The position numbers were made by a program, and so were the translations under genes. 64,000 nucleotides of DNA from Gonatopus flavifemur (Eukaryota; Arthropoda; Insecta; Hymenoptera; Dryinidae): positions 1,426,001 to 1,490,000 of the forward strand of contig JAFFJZ010000047.1 of assembly GCA_018340375.1 (NCBI GenBank). Reading direction: 5' to 3'. The stretch's first letter is position 1. Every line of letters starts with the position of its first letter. The notes beneath the pieces are model-generated. The model was given only the letters and a program-made list of their open reading frames with translations, was not told the origin of the DNA and searched no databases. Below are positions 34,350 to 45,702 of the stretch, in pieces.

Positions 34350-34865
34350 TCAAATAGATGTGCGGAGAAAAAAGTATTTCTTTGAATTTGAGAAATGATG
34401 ATTTGGATCGGTTCGAATGAATATTTCTTTGACAAAAATATCGCTTCCATGTACACTTATTGTCACAAGTCCGGTAACAGTTCCAATGGAAACATCTTTA
34501 TATGATATGTTATTGCTGTTATTTGAGAATTTGTTATTTATCGGGTGATAGAAGAAACATATATGATGGTATACAGTTGAAGAAAAATTTTTTGAATTCA
34601 TCAATAATAACGTATTCAAAAATATTTCCGTTAGAACTGCTACCGGACTCGTGAAAACAACTATATGTACAATTCGCTCTCCAAATAGTACCGTGGACCT
34701 TTCTCTCACTCGAATGTATTTTCTTGATAAAGTGAAAAAACACTGTTCATTACTATATTCAGAGAGCGGATTGTAAATCAATGTATTATTCCAAAATAAC
34801 AGCGAATAATGAATTTTTTCACGTAACGAAGAAATATTCACTGCTTGCAAACAAACCAGGTCCAA
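34350..34865 (-). CDS. Hypothetical ORF, 171 codons
   Basis: The frame is open from ATG 34865 to the stop at 34350, long for AT-rich DNA. The product is Ser/Asn/Phe-rich with a hydrophobic stretch around residues 65-92 (HIVVFTSPVAVLTEIFL). I see no known motif and no splice support. It lies inside the 34204-37389 element and might be a relic of that element's own gene, or chance. Confidence 0.25.
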   Translation of the reverse strand: MDLVCLQAVNISSLREKIHYSLLFWNNTLIYNPLSEYSNEQCFFTLSRKYIRVRERSTVLFGERIVHIVVFTSPVAVLTEIFLNTLLLMNSKNFSSTVYHHICFFYHPINNKFSNNSNNISYKDVSIGTVTGLVTISVHGSDIFVKEIFIRTDPNHHFSNSKKYFFLRTSI

Positions 34866-35453
34866 ACGTCCATTTGATCTTATTCAAAGTACAATTTTTT
34901 AGATTCGAAGGAATCCGTTTTTATGGAGGATGAAGTTCGGAAAATCTCAACATTATGATGTTTCCTCGAAGAAAAAAACACACGTGAGAAAGGAAGATAT
35001 ATGAATATGAAAAAAGGTACCCTATTTCAAATACCAGACAGAACCGGGCAAAAAAATTTTCAGCCGGATTTTGATCGGTTTTTGTCCCATGCTGAATGAT
35101 TCCAAATGTAACCTGGCAAGATTTTTAACGGAATTCGACAGGTTTCATGTGCTTTTGTCTGGTTTGTACATCAAATGAGCACTGAATGCGGGTCAAAAGT
35201 GTATAAGGATCTGGTCTGGCATTTTTAGCAGGGTGATGAGTTTGGAGAATAAGAAGGATCATTTTATTTCCATAAGAGAAATTACAACTGCTTGGGGTAC
35301 TTAGAGTGAATGTTGAAATTCTCCAGATATTAAGGGTGTTTCATGGTTGAATTTTCCCGTAGGAAACAAATAGATCGTTCCAATCATTTTACGTCACTAA
35401 TATTCACTTAATTAAATTGATCTTCAGATTAAAAAAATTCAGGATCAATCACC

Positions 35454-35570
35454 TCACACAGCCCAGATGTTCAAAAAGAATTCTTGAGAGTTCATAATCA
35501 ATTCTTTGAATCCCATTTGAACTCTTAATGAACTCTTCTTGAACTGGTACACTGTATAGGAGAAAATCCT
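35454..35570. mobile_element. Palindromic MITE of the GAATTCTT type
   Basis: CTCACACAGCCCAGATGTTC pairs imperfectly with GAACTGGTACACTGTATAGG; the middle has AAAGAATTCTTGAGAGTTC and AACTCTTAATGAACTCTTC words. Related to 3887 and 22737. Confidence 0.5.
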
Positions 35571-36322
35571 GCCCTGGTCTCAAAGTACTTGAAGACGGGT
35601 TACGTTCGTTATTCGTTATTACGTTCGTTGAATGTTTTTACCTGTTCACTGTTTTTATATTAATTTTATTTGAGGAGACGATTATTTTTGTTGTATATGT
35701 ACTGTAATTCTATGGCTTTCTTATAAAAGGAGAATTTGTATTGAATTTGGTGCATTTTACTTTAGCACATGGAACATATGGGTCATTCCATATCAGGTTC
35801 ACAACTAAAATTTCAACTTCAACGAAACTTTTTTCTCGCGTTCTAGAAAGGAAAATAATCGATACGTATTTTTTAATTTTGATCGGATACCTTCCATTTT
35901 CGAGATACGATTTTTTAAAGTTTTGGAGTTGAAACAATCGGACATTTTTCCATCTCTGATATTTAAAAAGCCTTTGGATTTGGGAAAAACTTTCGAATCA
36001 CAAAAATTGGTATTTTGTGCGATCTCACGAACTAGATATATGAAATATATATGAAATTTTTTTTGTTATTTAACCCTTTTATTTTGCGAATGTTAGAAAT
36101 AAATTCAAGTTCCAAAAAAAGACATGCATATACCAAACCCTTATAAAAACAGTTTGAGTACATGTCCTTCATTTTTTTTCAATTAATTTCGTAATTTCGT
36201 AGTTCCGTTCATTACAGGCAATCGACTATGTTTATATATTATTTATCTCTTCCTATACAACCAAAATCTCCTGGCGAAATCCTCAGGATATCCTAGGCAT
36301 GCTGCAACATCCCCAGGATTTC

Positions 36323-37189
36323 CAGGGCCGCATTAGGAAATTTGCCGCCCCTAGGCCAGATATATGATGCCGCCCTTCTCTCAAGTATCAAAATTCACAA
36401 ATAATGATTCTATACATTTATGTTATGTTTTTTTTTCTTTTATTTTCTTTATTAGCATTGATTCAATTTTACATTTGATAATCTTATGTTACAGCAGCTC
36501 TTCGAGCCTTTAATGCCGCGAATTCTTCTATAAGTGAATTATAATTAATTTCTGAAACCATTTTAGCTTCAATACATAATATTGATAAAGAATTAAGTCT
36601 ACATTGATTTATCGTAGATCTTAAATAATTCTTCACTCGTTTTAATACGGAAAATGACCGTTCTCCTGAATAATTAGATACAAACATGCATAAGAAAATT
36701 CGTAAGGCAATATTAACGTTTGGAAAAAGATTCAATAGGTTTTCCTTATATAATAATTTGCACAATTCCGGAATAGATATTTTTTCAACATTAATGGTAT
36801 TTAAAAATGCCTTGAGATATTTCTGACAGTGTAGAGTAATGCAATCGATTGCGGTTACTATTCGTATTACTCGTATGTTAGGGTACTTTCCGTGTTAAGA
36901 ATGAAAAAATGATTATTGATATAATTGACATAAGAATTGAAAAAATTAATCTTCAATGAAAATTAGAATTATTTAATAAATTAAAGTTGAAGTTCAATAA
37001 GCACAAGAAGAACTGAAACTTCATAATTTTTCAATAACTAATTCACTCAATATTACCATGTATAAAAACTTCAAGAAATCATATTCACAAAATATCGAAT
37101 TAATTTTTTTGGTTGGTTGTGGTGCCGCCCCTCAGACCTGCCGCCCCTAGGCCCAGGCCTAGGTTGGCCTAGGCCCAAATACGCCACTG
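36323..37189. mobile_element. hAT element remnant with perfect 8-bp target duplication
   Basis: The element starts CAGGGCCGCATTAGG and ends ATACGCCACTG, and both flanks are AGGATTTC (36315-36322, 37190-37197). GCCGCCCCTAGGCC recurs near both ends. At 867 bp it is an internal deletion derivative that keeps only the 3' end of its transposase gene. Joining the flanks restores a CTCCTGGCGA...TCGCCAGAAG palindrome like the MITE at 49014, so it landed in a MITE. Confidence 0.85.
36484..36765 (-). pseudogene. hAT transposase C-terminal dimerisation segment
   Basis: 93 codons end at TAA 36484. GERSFSVLKRVKNYLRST followed by NQCRLNSLSILCIE is the classic C-terminal dimerisation region of hAT transposases (related to ZMYM-type proteins). 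The catalytic part and the zinc finger are absent, so it cannot act as a transposase. It sits in a bounded hAT element with its 8-bp duplication. Confidence 0.8.
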
Positions 37190-37389
37190 AGGATTTCCTG
37201 AGGATGTCGCCAGAAGAGCTGTGCCGTGTGAGTTACTACGCAGGCATTGTATCACCTTCCATGATTTGCATGCTGCCTATTTTCACGAATCAAATGATCA
37301 TGGGAATTCTTCAAAATAGGTCATGGAAAGTCAGGGAAATTCTTGAAAAAGTCAGGGAAATTCAGGTTGAAAATTTTGTGGGAACCCTG

Positions 37390-38131
37390 TAATCAATATT
37401 TCTTTCTATTTCGTGTATTCTCCAAACCCATATATATCCAAATGGTCCACCCTCAATTTATGTTGAATTCCAAAACAAAATATTTTCCCAATAAACACAA
37501 AAATATTCATTGACACTAACCATTTGTCAATTTGTTTTTTTATCATTCTTCGCTTCTGCTGCTTATGTTTATGTTTCGCTGTATACACGGAGAGAGAAAT
37601 GACGGATTCATCCCTCGCGAGGTTCCGATGAAATAAAAGCATGCGAGCTGAAGGTTATTTTCTAACGCCGAAATGCGTGAAAACGCCATCTTCACGCAGT
37701 CATTCTAAACAACGCATGCAGAAATCCTATGCGTCGCTCGCAATGGTTCCATGGCTACTGGTTCGAGTGATTCTCTGCAGATAGCAGCAGGGATTAGTCC
37801 ACCATCTTTCTCTTCGTGTATGTTTATAAAGTTAGCAATATTCAATCCGTTGCATCTATTGCACAGATTTTCGTTATTCTTCTCTTTCTCGAATGTTCGA
37901 TACTCAGTTGTTTTCTCTTCATTGTTGTTCATTCAAAGGCCCATTCGTGCGCGGTATATTCATGAGTGTTATTCTGAATTGATTTTGGTTGCATTTCTCG
38001 AATATGCAAGCGTACAGAATTAAGCTAACTGTATCTTCCAATTCCATTCTTTGTTCATGTTCATAAAATATCATTTGAATTCGAGGTGATAGTATGTGCG
38101 TTTTTTAGATCAACGCATTTAGTTGAACGAA
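37390..38131. other. Region without an identifiable gene, upstream of an unknown coding piece
   Basis: No repeat of the window's main families is obvious here. GC is slightly higher near 37600-37800. TGTGCGTTTTTTAG just before 38112 could be a splice acceptor for the coding piece that starts at 38132; TAG in frame before that ATG means the ATG is the first possible start. A promoter could lie here but none can be pointed to. Confidence 0.3.
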
Positions 38132-38560
38132 ATGCTCATCACCGATGATAACATAGCGCAAGCGATTCGCATATTATTTCCTAATACTCATCCAGAAATT
38201 ACATTGAAACGTTTATGTAAGGAACCATGTAGTCAGAAGGAAGGTGTATGGAAACAATTATGTGAACATATTCTATCCAAGTGCTGTGAAGAAGTGATAT
38301 TGAGGTCCATTCCCAAGTTATATGCAAGGTTTTCTCGGAATTATGGTGCTATTCAAACTATACTTATGGACATATATTCGGAAAATTCCTTTGGCGAATC
38401 CTTATCAACCTCAAGGATTTCAGATCAAAATACTTCTGCGTATCGTGAAGAAAAACAGCCAACGTTAAGACTTTGTGAATTAAAGTTCTCATCAGGAGAC
38501 TCAAGTCAAAGTCAAACTGTAGATATCATAAATCAGTATGATGTGTTCAATAGTTTGTGA
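38132..38560 (+). CDS. Unknown protein, N-terminal piece (142 codons)
   Basis: The ATG at 38132 opens a frame to TGA at 38560. The first ~95 residues look like a folded, Cys-bearing helical domain (KRLCKEPCSQKEGVWKQLCE, HILSKCCEEVI), followed by a Ser/Gln-rich tail. Codon use is unlike that of the neighbouring repeats. I do not recognise the family. It stops exactly where LINE sequence begins, so the stop is probably supplied by, or exposed by, the insertion. The coding piece at 43477-44235 has similar Asn/Ser/acidic composition and may be its continuation. Confidence 0.45.
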   Translation: MLITDDNIAQAIRILFPNTHPEITLKRLCKEPCSQKEGVWKQLCEHILSKCCEEVILRSIPKLYARFSRNYGAIQTILMDIYSENSFGESLSTSRISDQNTSAYREEKQPTLRLCELKFSSGDSSQSQTVDIINQYDVFNSL

Positions 38561-38941
38561 TGGGTATCTCCTGAACCCATACACAAAGGCGCATAAGGTG
38601 TTGAGCGCCTCCGCGACACCCGTCGTGGATATTCATTACCAACAGCGGGACCTGAAATATATTGAAGGAGAACAAGTAATATGTTCACGACGATTATGAA
38701 GGGGTCAAGGGATAAGGGGAAGCTCAGGGAGAGGGGATGGGTTGAATTTAATCAACAAAAATGTGAAATCTCGAATTGAGGTTAAACGTATACATATACC
38801 ACGTATGCGTTACCACGTATACATATATTTTGTCCACTTCATACAAATTACACGACCTGGTCGTGGGAAAAGGCGATACAATAGTGATTGAACTTGTGAA
38901 AGAAGTTAAGGGAACACATCATCATCATGAAGTAATCAGTC

Positions 38942-41900
38942 TTACGACTGGTTCGATGAAACCCTCCACCCCTGTCTATTATCCGCCAAACGTTCAATTT
39001 CTACATATCTACTACATCCCTTGTCTTGTACGATTTGCTTCATATAACTTGCTCTAGGTCTACCTTTACCAGTTTTACCATTCATTTTCCCTTCCAATAT
39101 TGTTTTCAATAAACTCTCATGCCGTAATGTGTGTCCTATAAGATTGCTTCTTCTTTTCACGATGTGTTTCAAAAGATTTCTTTCTTCATTTATCTGCTCG
39201 AGTACTTCTTCATTTTTGACTTTGTCTATCCATTTTATTCTGAGCATCCTCCTATAACACCACATTTCAGAAGCTTCAAGTCTTTGTTGATCAGTTTTCC
39301 CCATTGTCCAAGTTTCGCAACCATATAATGCTGTGCTCCAAACGTAACTTTTCAAGAATTCCTTCCTTACTTCCAAGCTTATATTTTTTGAGCATAATAA
39401 CTGTTTCTTTTGGTAAAAAGCCTGTTTCCCTTGTGCTATTCTTGCTCTTATATCTCTTTCGCTTTTGCCGTTCTCTGTAATTATGCTTCCTAGATATTTG
39501 AATTCTTTCACCTGTTCAGTTGTCTCGGTATCTATTTTGATTTTCGTTCTTCTAGCTGTTTTCGCTGCTGTACACATCATGAATTTTTTTTTGTCTTTAT
39601 TTATATTCATACAATAGTTTTCCAATAATATTGTTCTCATGGTGTTGAGAATATTTCCTAACTCAGTACTACTCGTGGCTCAACATACTTATATTTTCTC
39701 CCTGAATCTGTAATTTCGATTGAATTTCCTCCTTCACTTCGTTCATTGCTTCTTCTATATATAAATTGAAAATCAGTGGCGATAATGAGCATCCTTGTCT
39801 CACCCCTCTTCTTATTTGTGCTTCCCCTTCCTGACCCTCTATGTCTATTATTGCACTTTGATTCTTATATAATTCGTATATTATTCTTCTATCTTTATAA
39901 TTTATTCCCACCTTCTCCAGGATCGCAAACATCTTCTCCCAGTCCACATCATCGAAAGCCTTTTGTATATCTACAAAACCTATGTACACAGATTTCTTCA
40001 GCGCTATTCTTTTCTCTATTACTGCCCTAAGTGCTAAAATTGCTTCTCGCGTTCCCCTATTTTTTCTAAAACCAAACTGATCTTCTGCCAATCTACTCTC
40101 TATTTTATTTTCCATCCTCCTGTATATAATTTTGGTCAGTATCTTCGAAGCATGTGAAGTTAAACTGATCGTTCTGTAGTTCTCGCATTTGTCTGCCCCT
40201 TGTTTTTTCGGGATAGCGACAATTCTATTCTTTTGGAAATCTTCCGGTACTCCGCCTTTTTCATATCTCCAATCAATTCAAACAGTGCGTCATGAGTTCC
40301 TTCACTGGAGGCTTTTATAAGGTCCGCACTTATGCCATCTATGCCTGGCGCTTTATTATTTTTCAATTCTTTCAAAGCCTTGTCGAATTCTGATCTCAAT
40401 ATCGAATCTCCCAATTCTTCCTCATCTACATCCTCCTCCTTCTCTAAAAGTGCTATATCATCTTTTCCTCTATACAAGGCTTCCAAATGATTGATCCACT
40501 GTTCTATTTTCTCTTCCGTTTTTATCAATTGTCGTCCTAGAGAGTTTCTAATCTTCTTGCTTCTAGATTTCATTTGTCCGAAAAATCTTTTAATAATCCT
40601 ATATGCTTCATCTATTTTTCCTAAATGCAATCTTATTTCTATTTCCTGACATTTCTCTTCTAACCACTGTTCTTTTGCTTCCCTTGATTCTCTTATTATT
40701 TTATTTCTCAATGATTTGTATCGTTGCTGGCCTTCTTGGCTATCATTATTCTTGTATTTTCTTCTTTCATTTATCAATTCTGGAATTTCTCCCGTTATCC
40801 ATGGGTTTTCAGGTTCTACTCCATTATTCTTCAAAGTCTCATCCGCACATTCTCTTATATTCCCCTACATCTTTGTCCATCTCCTCTCTATTCCCAAGTC
40901 TTTCTCTTTTTGATCTCCCAATTTTTCATCCAACATTTTCTCGAATGCCTCAGGTGTTTGTTTTTGCTTGAGGTTCTTCAAATTCCATCTTTCCTTCTTC
41001 AGAGATTTGAATTTCAGAGAACATTTCATCATCAACGTATTATGATCACTATCCATATCTGCACTGGGATAAGTTTTATAGTTTTTCACTTGGTTTCTGA
41101 ATCTTTGTTTCACTAATATGTAATCGATTTGGTATCTTGCTGTATCTCCTGGCATTTTCCAAGTGTAGATTCTTCTTGGATGATTTTCAAATGAAGTGTT
41201 TGTGATAACCATCTTATGATTCTCACAGAATTCGACTAAACGTTGTCCTCTATCGTTTCTCCTCCCTAACGCAAAATCTCCTATTATGTTGTCCTCTTTT
41301 CCTTGTCCTACCACCGCATTCCAATCCCCCATCACTATCAAATTCTCTCCTCCCTTCACATCTTCTATCACTTCTTCTATTTCTTTGTACGTTTTTTCAA
41401 TATCTTCCTCCGAATATGCAGATGTGGACATGTATACTTGGACTATGACTGTGTCTACCGGTTTTGTTCTGATTCTAACCATCATCACACGTTCAGTATG
41501 TTGCAAAAAATTTTCTGTTCTATTTCGTACTCTTTTATGCATTACAATTCCTACACCTGCTTGACCGTTCTTTGATCCTGTATGAATTATTCTATAATCC
41601 CCACTTCAGAAATCGCCCTCTTGTGGCCATCACATTTCGCTAATCCCCATTACGTCTATATTCAACCTATTCATTTCTGATTTCATATTTTCTAATTTTC
41701 CCACTTGCATCAGTGATCTAACATTCCACGCTCCGACTCGAAGAATGTTGTTTTTTTTCCCTATCCTATTCTTCGGTTTTCGTTCTTTGCTGATGAAGCT
41801 TCCTCGAGCAGCCTCCACCCGGAGATCCGAACGGGAGACTAGTTTACCTCCGGAATATTTTACCCGAGAGAGCGCCATCATGTATTCATTAATTTGTTCG

Positions 41901-41944
41901 TTTGTTTTTGTTACATAATATTCCAGGTTATGAAAAGGTTCCAT
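38942..41944 (-). pseudogene. LINE ORF2: endonuclease plus reverse transcriptase, multiply broken
   Basis: From ATG 41944: apurinic endonuclease motifs GAWNVRSL, MGDWNAVVG, YTWKMPGD, QIDYILV and DSDHN, then a linker, then reverse transcriptase with FVDIQKAFDDVDW and RRGVRQGCSLSPLIFNLY, then the C-terminal region GCETWTMGKTDQQRLEASEM and RRSNLIGHTLRHES typical of RTE/BovB. Breaks seen: in-frame TGA codons at 41630 and ~41600, TAG at 40865, a frameshift near 40265, and a deletion near 39650 that removes the FADD catalytic motif expected ~30 residues after SPLIFNLY. The endonuclease and reverse transcriptase would normally be one protein. It cannot be active. Confidence 0.85.
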
Positions 41945-42579
41945 TTCCTCGGGAAGTATTGAAACATGTCAAGGAAGGTAGTTTCCCTTTGCTTTCCTTC
42001 AGTTTTTGCCGATGTTTCTGGCATTAGGATGATTTCGTTTCTCTCAGTTTGTATTCTTTCTCTTGAGTAGTTCATTCCACTCAAAAAAAAGATCCAACTC
42101 TGAGATACTTATCCTCCCCACCACGTAAAGGAAGCAGATACTACCAGGGATGGATAAAAAGGATATCAAGGACAGGTATCATGAATATCCCCCTGGAAGA
42201 CCCGCAATCATCCACGGGGAGGAAGGGAACACAGGGAAACGAGAAAATACGGAGGGCACGACCGCGAGGGACAACTCTACACGGAAGAAGCCGTTCACAT
42301 TGATCAAACAAAGGGAGGACTCAGGAAAACCGCGACCATAAAATAGTACACGAGGGTAGGCTAAACCGGACGAGGTGGTGATTCTAGGGAACAAACACTA
42401 CGGGCGGAGGGAAATTCAAACGAGGGAGCACGTGGAGGATGCCACCAGAAGGAAAACTTTGACTCGATACTTCACCAAAACAAAATCCAACACACTGGCA
42501 CTCTCACTCCGGAACAATAATTTGGTGGATGCGGCTACCAATGTGTAACTCAGATTTAAACCCCGGTGGCACCTTACAC

Positions 42580-42801
42580 CAGGGGGCATAATCTCGAATA
42601 GAAAATTTTCAAACGGATTTCAGCGCCGCCATACGGTAGTACAGTGAACTATTTCACATGTATACACTAACACTTATTCGAAAATCGGTGTGATTTGTTC
42701 ATTGTTCGTGTTAGTTGTATCTATGGCGAATAATTCACTGTACTACCGGGGGCAGCGCTGAAATCCGTTTGAGAATGTTGCATTTGAGATTATGCCCCCT
42801 G
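42580..42801. mobile_element. 222-bp hAT-type MITE with 8-bp target duplication
   Basis: CAGGGGGCATAATCTC and GAGATTATGCCCCCTG are perfect ends; flanks CCTTACAC (42572-42579) and CCGTACAC (42802-42809) differ at one base. A second stem uses GTAGTACAGTGAA and TTCACTGTACTAC. It lies in the 5' region of the LINE. Confidence 0.8.
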
Positions 42802-43476
42802 CCGTACACTCACCGTATTCCAAGATTTTATCCAAAAAGTTTTTCTCACGAACGTCACGGGAGCTTGGTCACACGTGAAGTGAAATCCAAGATGGCCTTT
42901 TCTTCTTCTTCACCGACGGGTGAGTTCGCAAAATGATACACGGAACCCCGTCGGTGTCTTTCCGTTGGAGCCCGCCTGTTGAGCTCGTTTCATTGGTTCA
43001 GGCGGTGATAGTCTCTGATTGGTCGTTGGGTGAATGTCGGTATAAGTGGGACGGGGGTTCTGTCCTTTCCCAATTGGCTGATTTTCCTCGTGTGAGAGTG
43101 CCAGGAAGTGTCGGGGTTCGGGTCGCCTCTCTCGTCCGTTTCTTCTTCTCTTATAGGGAATTCACCCATTGGCCTGAGTGAGAAAAGATGGACTCCCGTG
43201 ATTGGTGGATCGTCCTCCGGTGGTAAGAGACCGCCGTATCACCTCGTGGCAGACGGCGTTGCCTCCTCGGGGCAGGAAACCTCGAAAAATCATAGAAGGA
43301 CAGGGATTAGAGGAGGTCGGGATTGGTTGAGGAGGGGAAATGTGTTCCCGATTCTCGTGTGAGCAAGCGACAGCAGTGTTCTCTCCAGCGAACTAAAGTG
43401 TGCGCAGATGACATGACAACTCTAGCGATGGTGCGCGGCGCCACCCCGCGATTCTCTTTGTGACAAGATATCATGT

Positions 43477-44235
43477 CACAAGTTCATCCACAATTCCTGA
43501 TAATAAATATATCTTGGATTATGAAAATTATTCAATTCAGCGACCTGAAATGCCGCAAGATACCGAACACAATTTTCAATCACTTTCAATTGGTAAAGAT
43601 GCAGATATTACACCTGAGAATAATAGTGAAGTGCATGAATTCATAACCCGTCGTTCTGGATCGAATATTCCATTAGAGTATCCGAGCAATCAGGATATAG
43701 TAGCTGAGGATAATGGAGAAAATAACGAATTCATCCTAATTCTCCTGAATTCAACGTTTTATTAAATCCTTCTAGTGGAGTCAATGCGATAGACATGACA
43801 AACGACCCTTATATATTTGATAGCTCAAAAATTTTTCCTGATGAGCCGGATGGAAGAGGAAATACAATTCAAGAATTTGTAGGTATTGAAAACACAAATG
43901 GTGATTGTGTATTACCTGCACCTGATGGGGAAAAAGACTTTGAAAAATGCCAGTCTCAAATGGATGATATTTCCATTGAGAGCGGCATCAAAAATGAAAG
44001 TCAAGAATCAATTAGTGTATTTGTTCCTCCGACTGCATCCATACCTGTTTTCCAGTGTCCGATTCAATCAACAGCGAAAAATAATGCTTCTACCCTGCAA
44101 GATTCAATTTGTGGGAAATGTAATAGCGATATTCTCAATTCAATTGATAATGTAGATGATAATCTTACGGACAGAGATATTTACAGATCGTTTAAGAAAG
44201 AACATAACCCAGTGGGAACAGTTGTGTATTACTGA
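43477..44235 (+). pseudogene. Unknown acidic Asn/Ser-rich protein piece with one frameshift
   Basis: Two abutting frames (to 43765 and from about 43735 to 44235) join smoothly if one base is changed near 43735: ENNEFI runs into NSPEFNVLLNPSSGVN. Together ~250 codons, acidic and low in hydrophobics, with a CxxC-like ICGKCNSD near the end. No known domain. It begins at the outer edge of the LINE 5' region and may be the rest of the gene whose start is at 38132; the frames on either side of the LINE are not the same, so this is only a hypothesis. Confidence 0.4.
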
Positions 44236-44416
44236 TGTTACAATGATGTAGCGAACGTTAACATCAACGTAGCTACAATGACATTTGTAAGGTAAATGTC
44301 AAGCGCATGGAGAGTGAAATGTCCGCTTCAAAGTTCCTTATTGAAAACATATTATCAATGTCGTATAGTTACTTGGCACGTACGTAACATTATGAAAGAA
44401 GCTTTTTGTCACATCT

Positions 44417-45702
44417 ACGAGGGTGGATTGATAAGTTTCCGGCCTGACCAAGAGATGGCGCCACTAGGCCTACCTTGAGGTGGCGTTCTATAGTACCATC
44501 CTTAGATAGCTTGTAGCTATAGTTTCAGTCCGATCGCCATGTTAGTTTAGTTTTGAGAGCACGCTGACCAAGACGCCTCTGTGTTTTTCGGAAAAATGGA
44601 AAAGCTGGAAAATCGTGCTGTCATCAAATACTTTTATTTGAAGGGGTTAACGCCGAAGGAAATTAGAGAAGGGATGGACTCAACACTGGGGACATCCTCC
44701 CCATCATATTCAACCGTTAAGCAGTGGGTTTCCGAGTTTAAAAAGGGTCGTGTGAGCACCTCTGATGAGCCTCGCTCAGGACGCCCCATTGAGGTCACAA
44801 CTCCAGATATGATCGAAAAAATCCATGAAATAGTGCTGAAAGATCGCAGATTAAAAGTTCGTGAGATAGCTGAGACCTGTAAGATGTCATATGAACGTGT
44901 ACAAAATATTTTGCACCAACATTTGTATATGGAAAAGCTCTGTGCAAGATGGGTGCCGCGTTTGCTAACAGTCGACCAAAAATTGATTCGAAAGAACATT
45001 TCTACCGCCAATTTGGCGTTGTATAAGCGTAATCCAAGCGAATTTTTGCATCGATTCGTAACCGTTGACGAAACTTGGGTCCACCACTACACTCCTGAAA
45101 CCAAAGAACAGTCTAAACAGTGGATTGGACCAGGGGAACCAACTCCAAAGAAGGCAAAAACCATTTTTTCGGCGAACAAGGTTATGGCTACTGTTTTTTG
45201 GGATGCAAGAGGTATTATATACATTGATTACCTTGAAAAGGATAAAACTATCACTGGTCAATACAACGCAGACTGATTGCAACGTTTGAGCCACGAAGTG
45301 AAAATTAAACGACCTCATCTGGCGAAGAAAAAAATCTTGTTTCATCACGATAACGCACCAGCGCACACGTCAATCGTTGCGATGGCTAAAATCAACGATC
45401 TGAAGTTTGAATTAATGCCGCACCCTCCCTACTTTCCAGACCTAGCCCCGAGTGACTATTATCTGTTTCCTAACCTCAAAAAATGGCTTGGCGGTAAGAG
45501 ATTTGCGGACAATGAAGAAGTAATCGAAGCTGTAAATGGGTATTTTGAGGAGCTTGACGAATCAGTCTATAGAGATGGCATTACTAGACTAGAACACCGC
45601 TATGAGAAATGTATCAGCCTTGGAGGAGATTATGTTGAGAAATAAAAAAAAAAAAATTCTTAAAAACGTTGTTTTCCTTGGTCAGGCCGGAAACTTATCA
45701 AT
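44417..45702 (+). mobile_element. mariner transposon
   Basis: Inverted ends TTGATAAGTTTCCGGCCTGA (left, about 44428) and its inverse GGCCGGAAACTTATCA (right, ending 45700) enclose a mariner transposase. The left end begins TACGAGGGTGG as in related elements, but the matching outer bases on the right are missing (ATTATG instead), so the right terminus is eroded. Confidence 0.85.
44596..45645 (+). pseudogene. mariner transposase with one premature TGA
   Basis: 350 codons from the ATG ([10 protein letters not shown]) to TAA, a normal mariner length. The N-terminal paired helix-turn-helix half includes [14 protein letters not shown] and [15 protein letters not shown]. The catalytic domain shows [14 protein letters not shown], then HHDNAPAH, then LAPSDYYLFP; the last two Asp are separated by 34 residues, the D,D34D signature. 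A single TGA at 45274-45276, between ITGQYNAD and LQRL, where Leu (TTA) is likely in the ancestor, cuts the protein after ~226 residues. Everything else is open, so this is a young copy. Which mariner subfamily is not certain; it shares features with the cecropia and irritans groups. Confidence 0.9.

Larger units (their letters stand above)
34204..37389. mobile_element. 3.2-kb element, CAGGGTTTCCACA termini
   Basis: CAGGGTTTCCACAGACCTGG on the left mirrors TTTTGTGGGAACCCTG on the right, with TAATC directly outside both ends (34199-34203, 37390-37394). GGAAAGTCAGGGAAA is repeated in tandem just inside both ends. It carries a 171-codon ORF (34350-34865), a small MITE and a nested hAT remnant. 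The build parallels 23207-24190. The interior between 35571 and 36240 is AT-rich without recognisable genes. Confidence 0.6.
38561..43476 (-). mobile_element. RTE/BovB-like non-LTR retrotransposon, broken
   Basis: The minus strand reads from a GC-rich 5' region (43476 to about 42000) through endonuclease and reverse transcriptase to a 3' tail ending near 38561. The 5' region repeats 32540-33195 in part and contains a later hAT MITE (42580-42801). A short 63-codon ORF at 42150-42341 on the plus strand is not a gene. Boundaries are inferred from where flanking coding sequence stops; I found no convincing target duplication. Confidence 0.65.

Noticed and set aside
40603..41575. Plus-strand ORFs of 65-130 codons rich in Phe/Ser/Leu
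   Set aside because: They are antisense shadows of the LINE endonuclease and reverse transcriptase.
42893..43362. ORFs of 82-84 codons on the plus strand (42933-43181, 43108-43362)
   Set aside because: They lie in the GC-rich repeat shared with 32540-33195 and do not stay open in the other copy.
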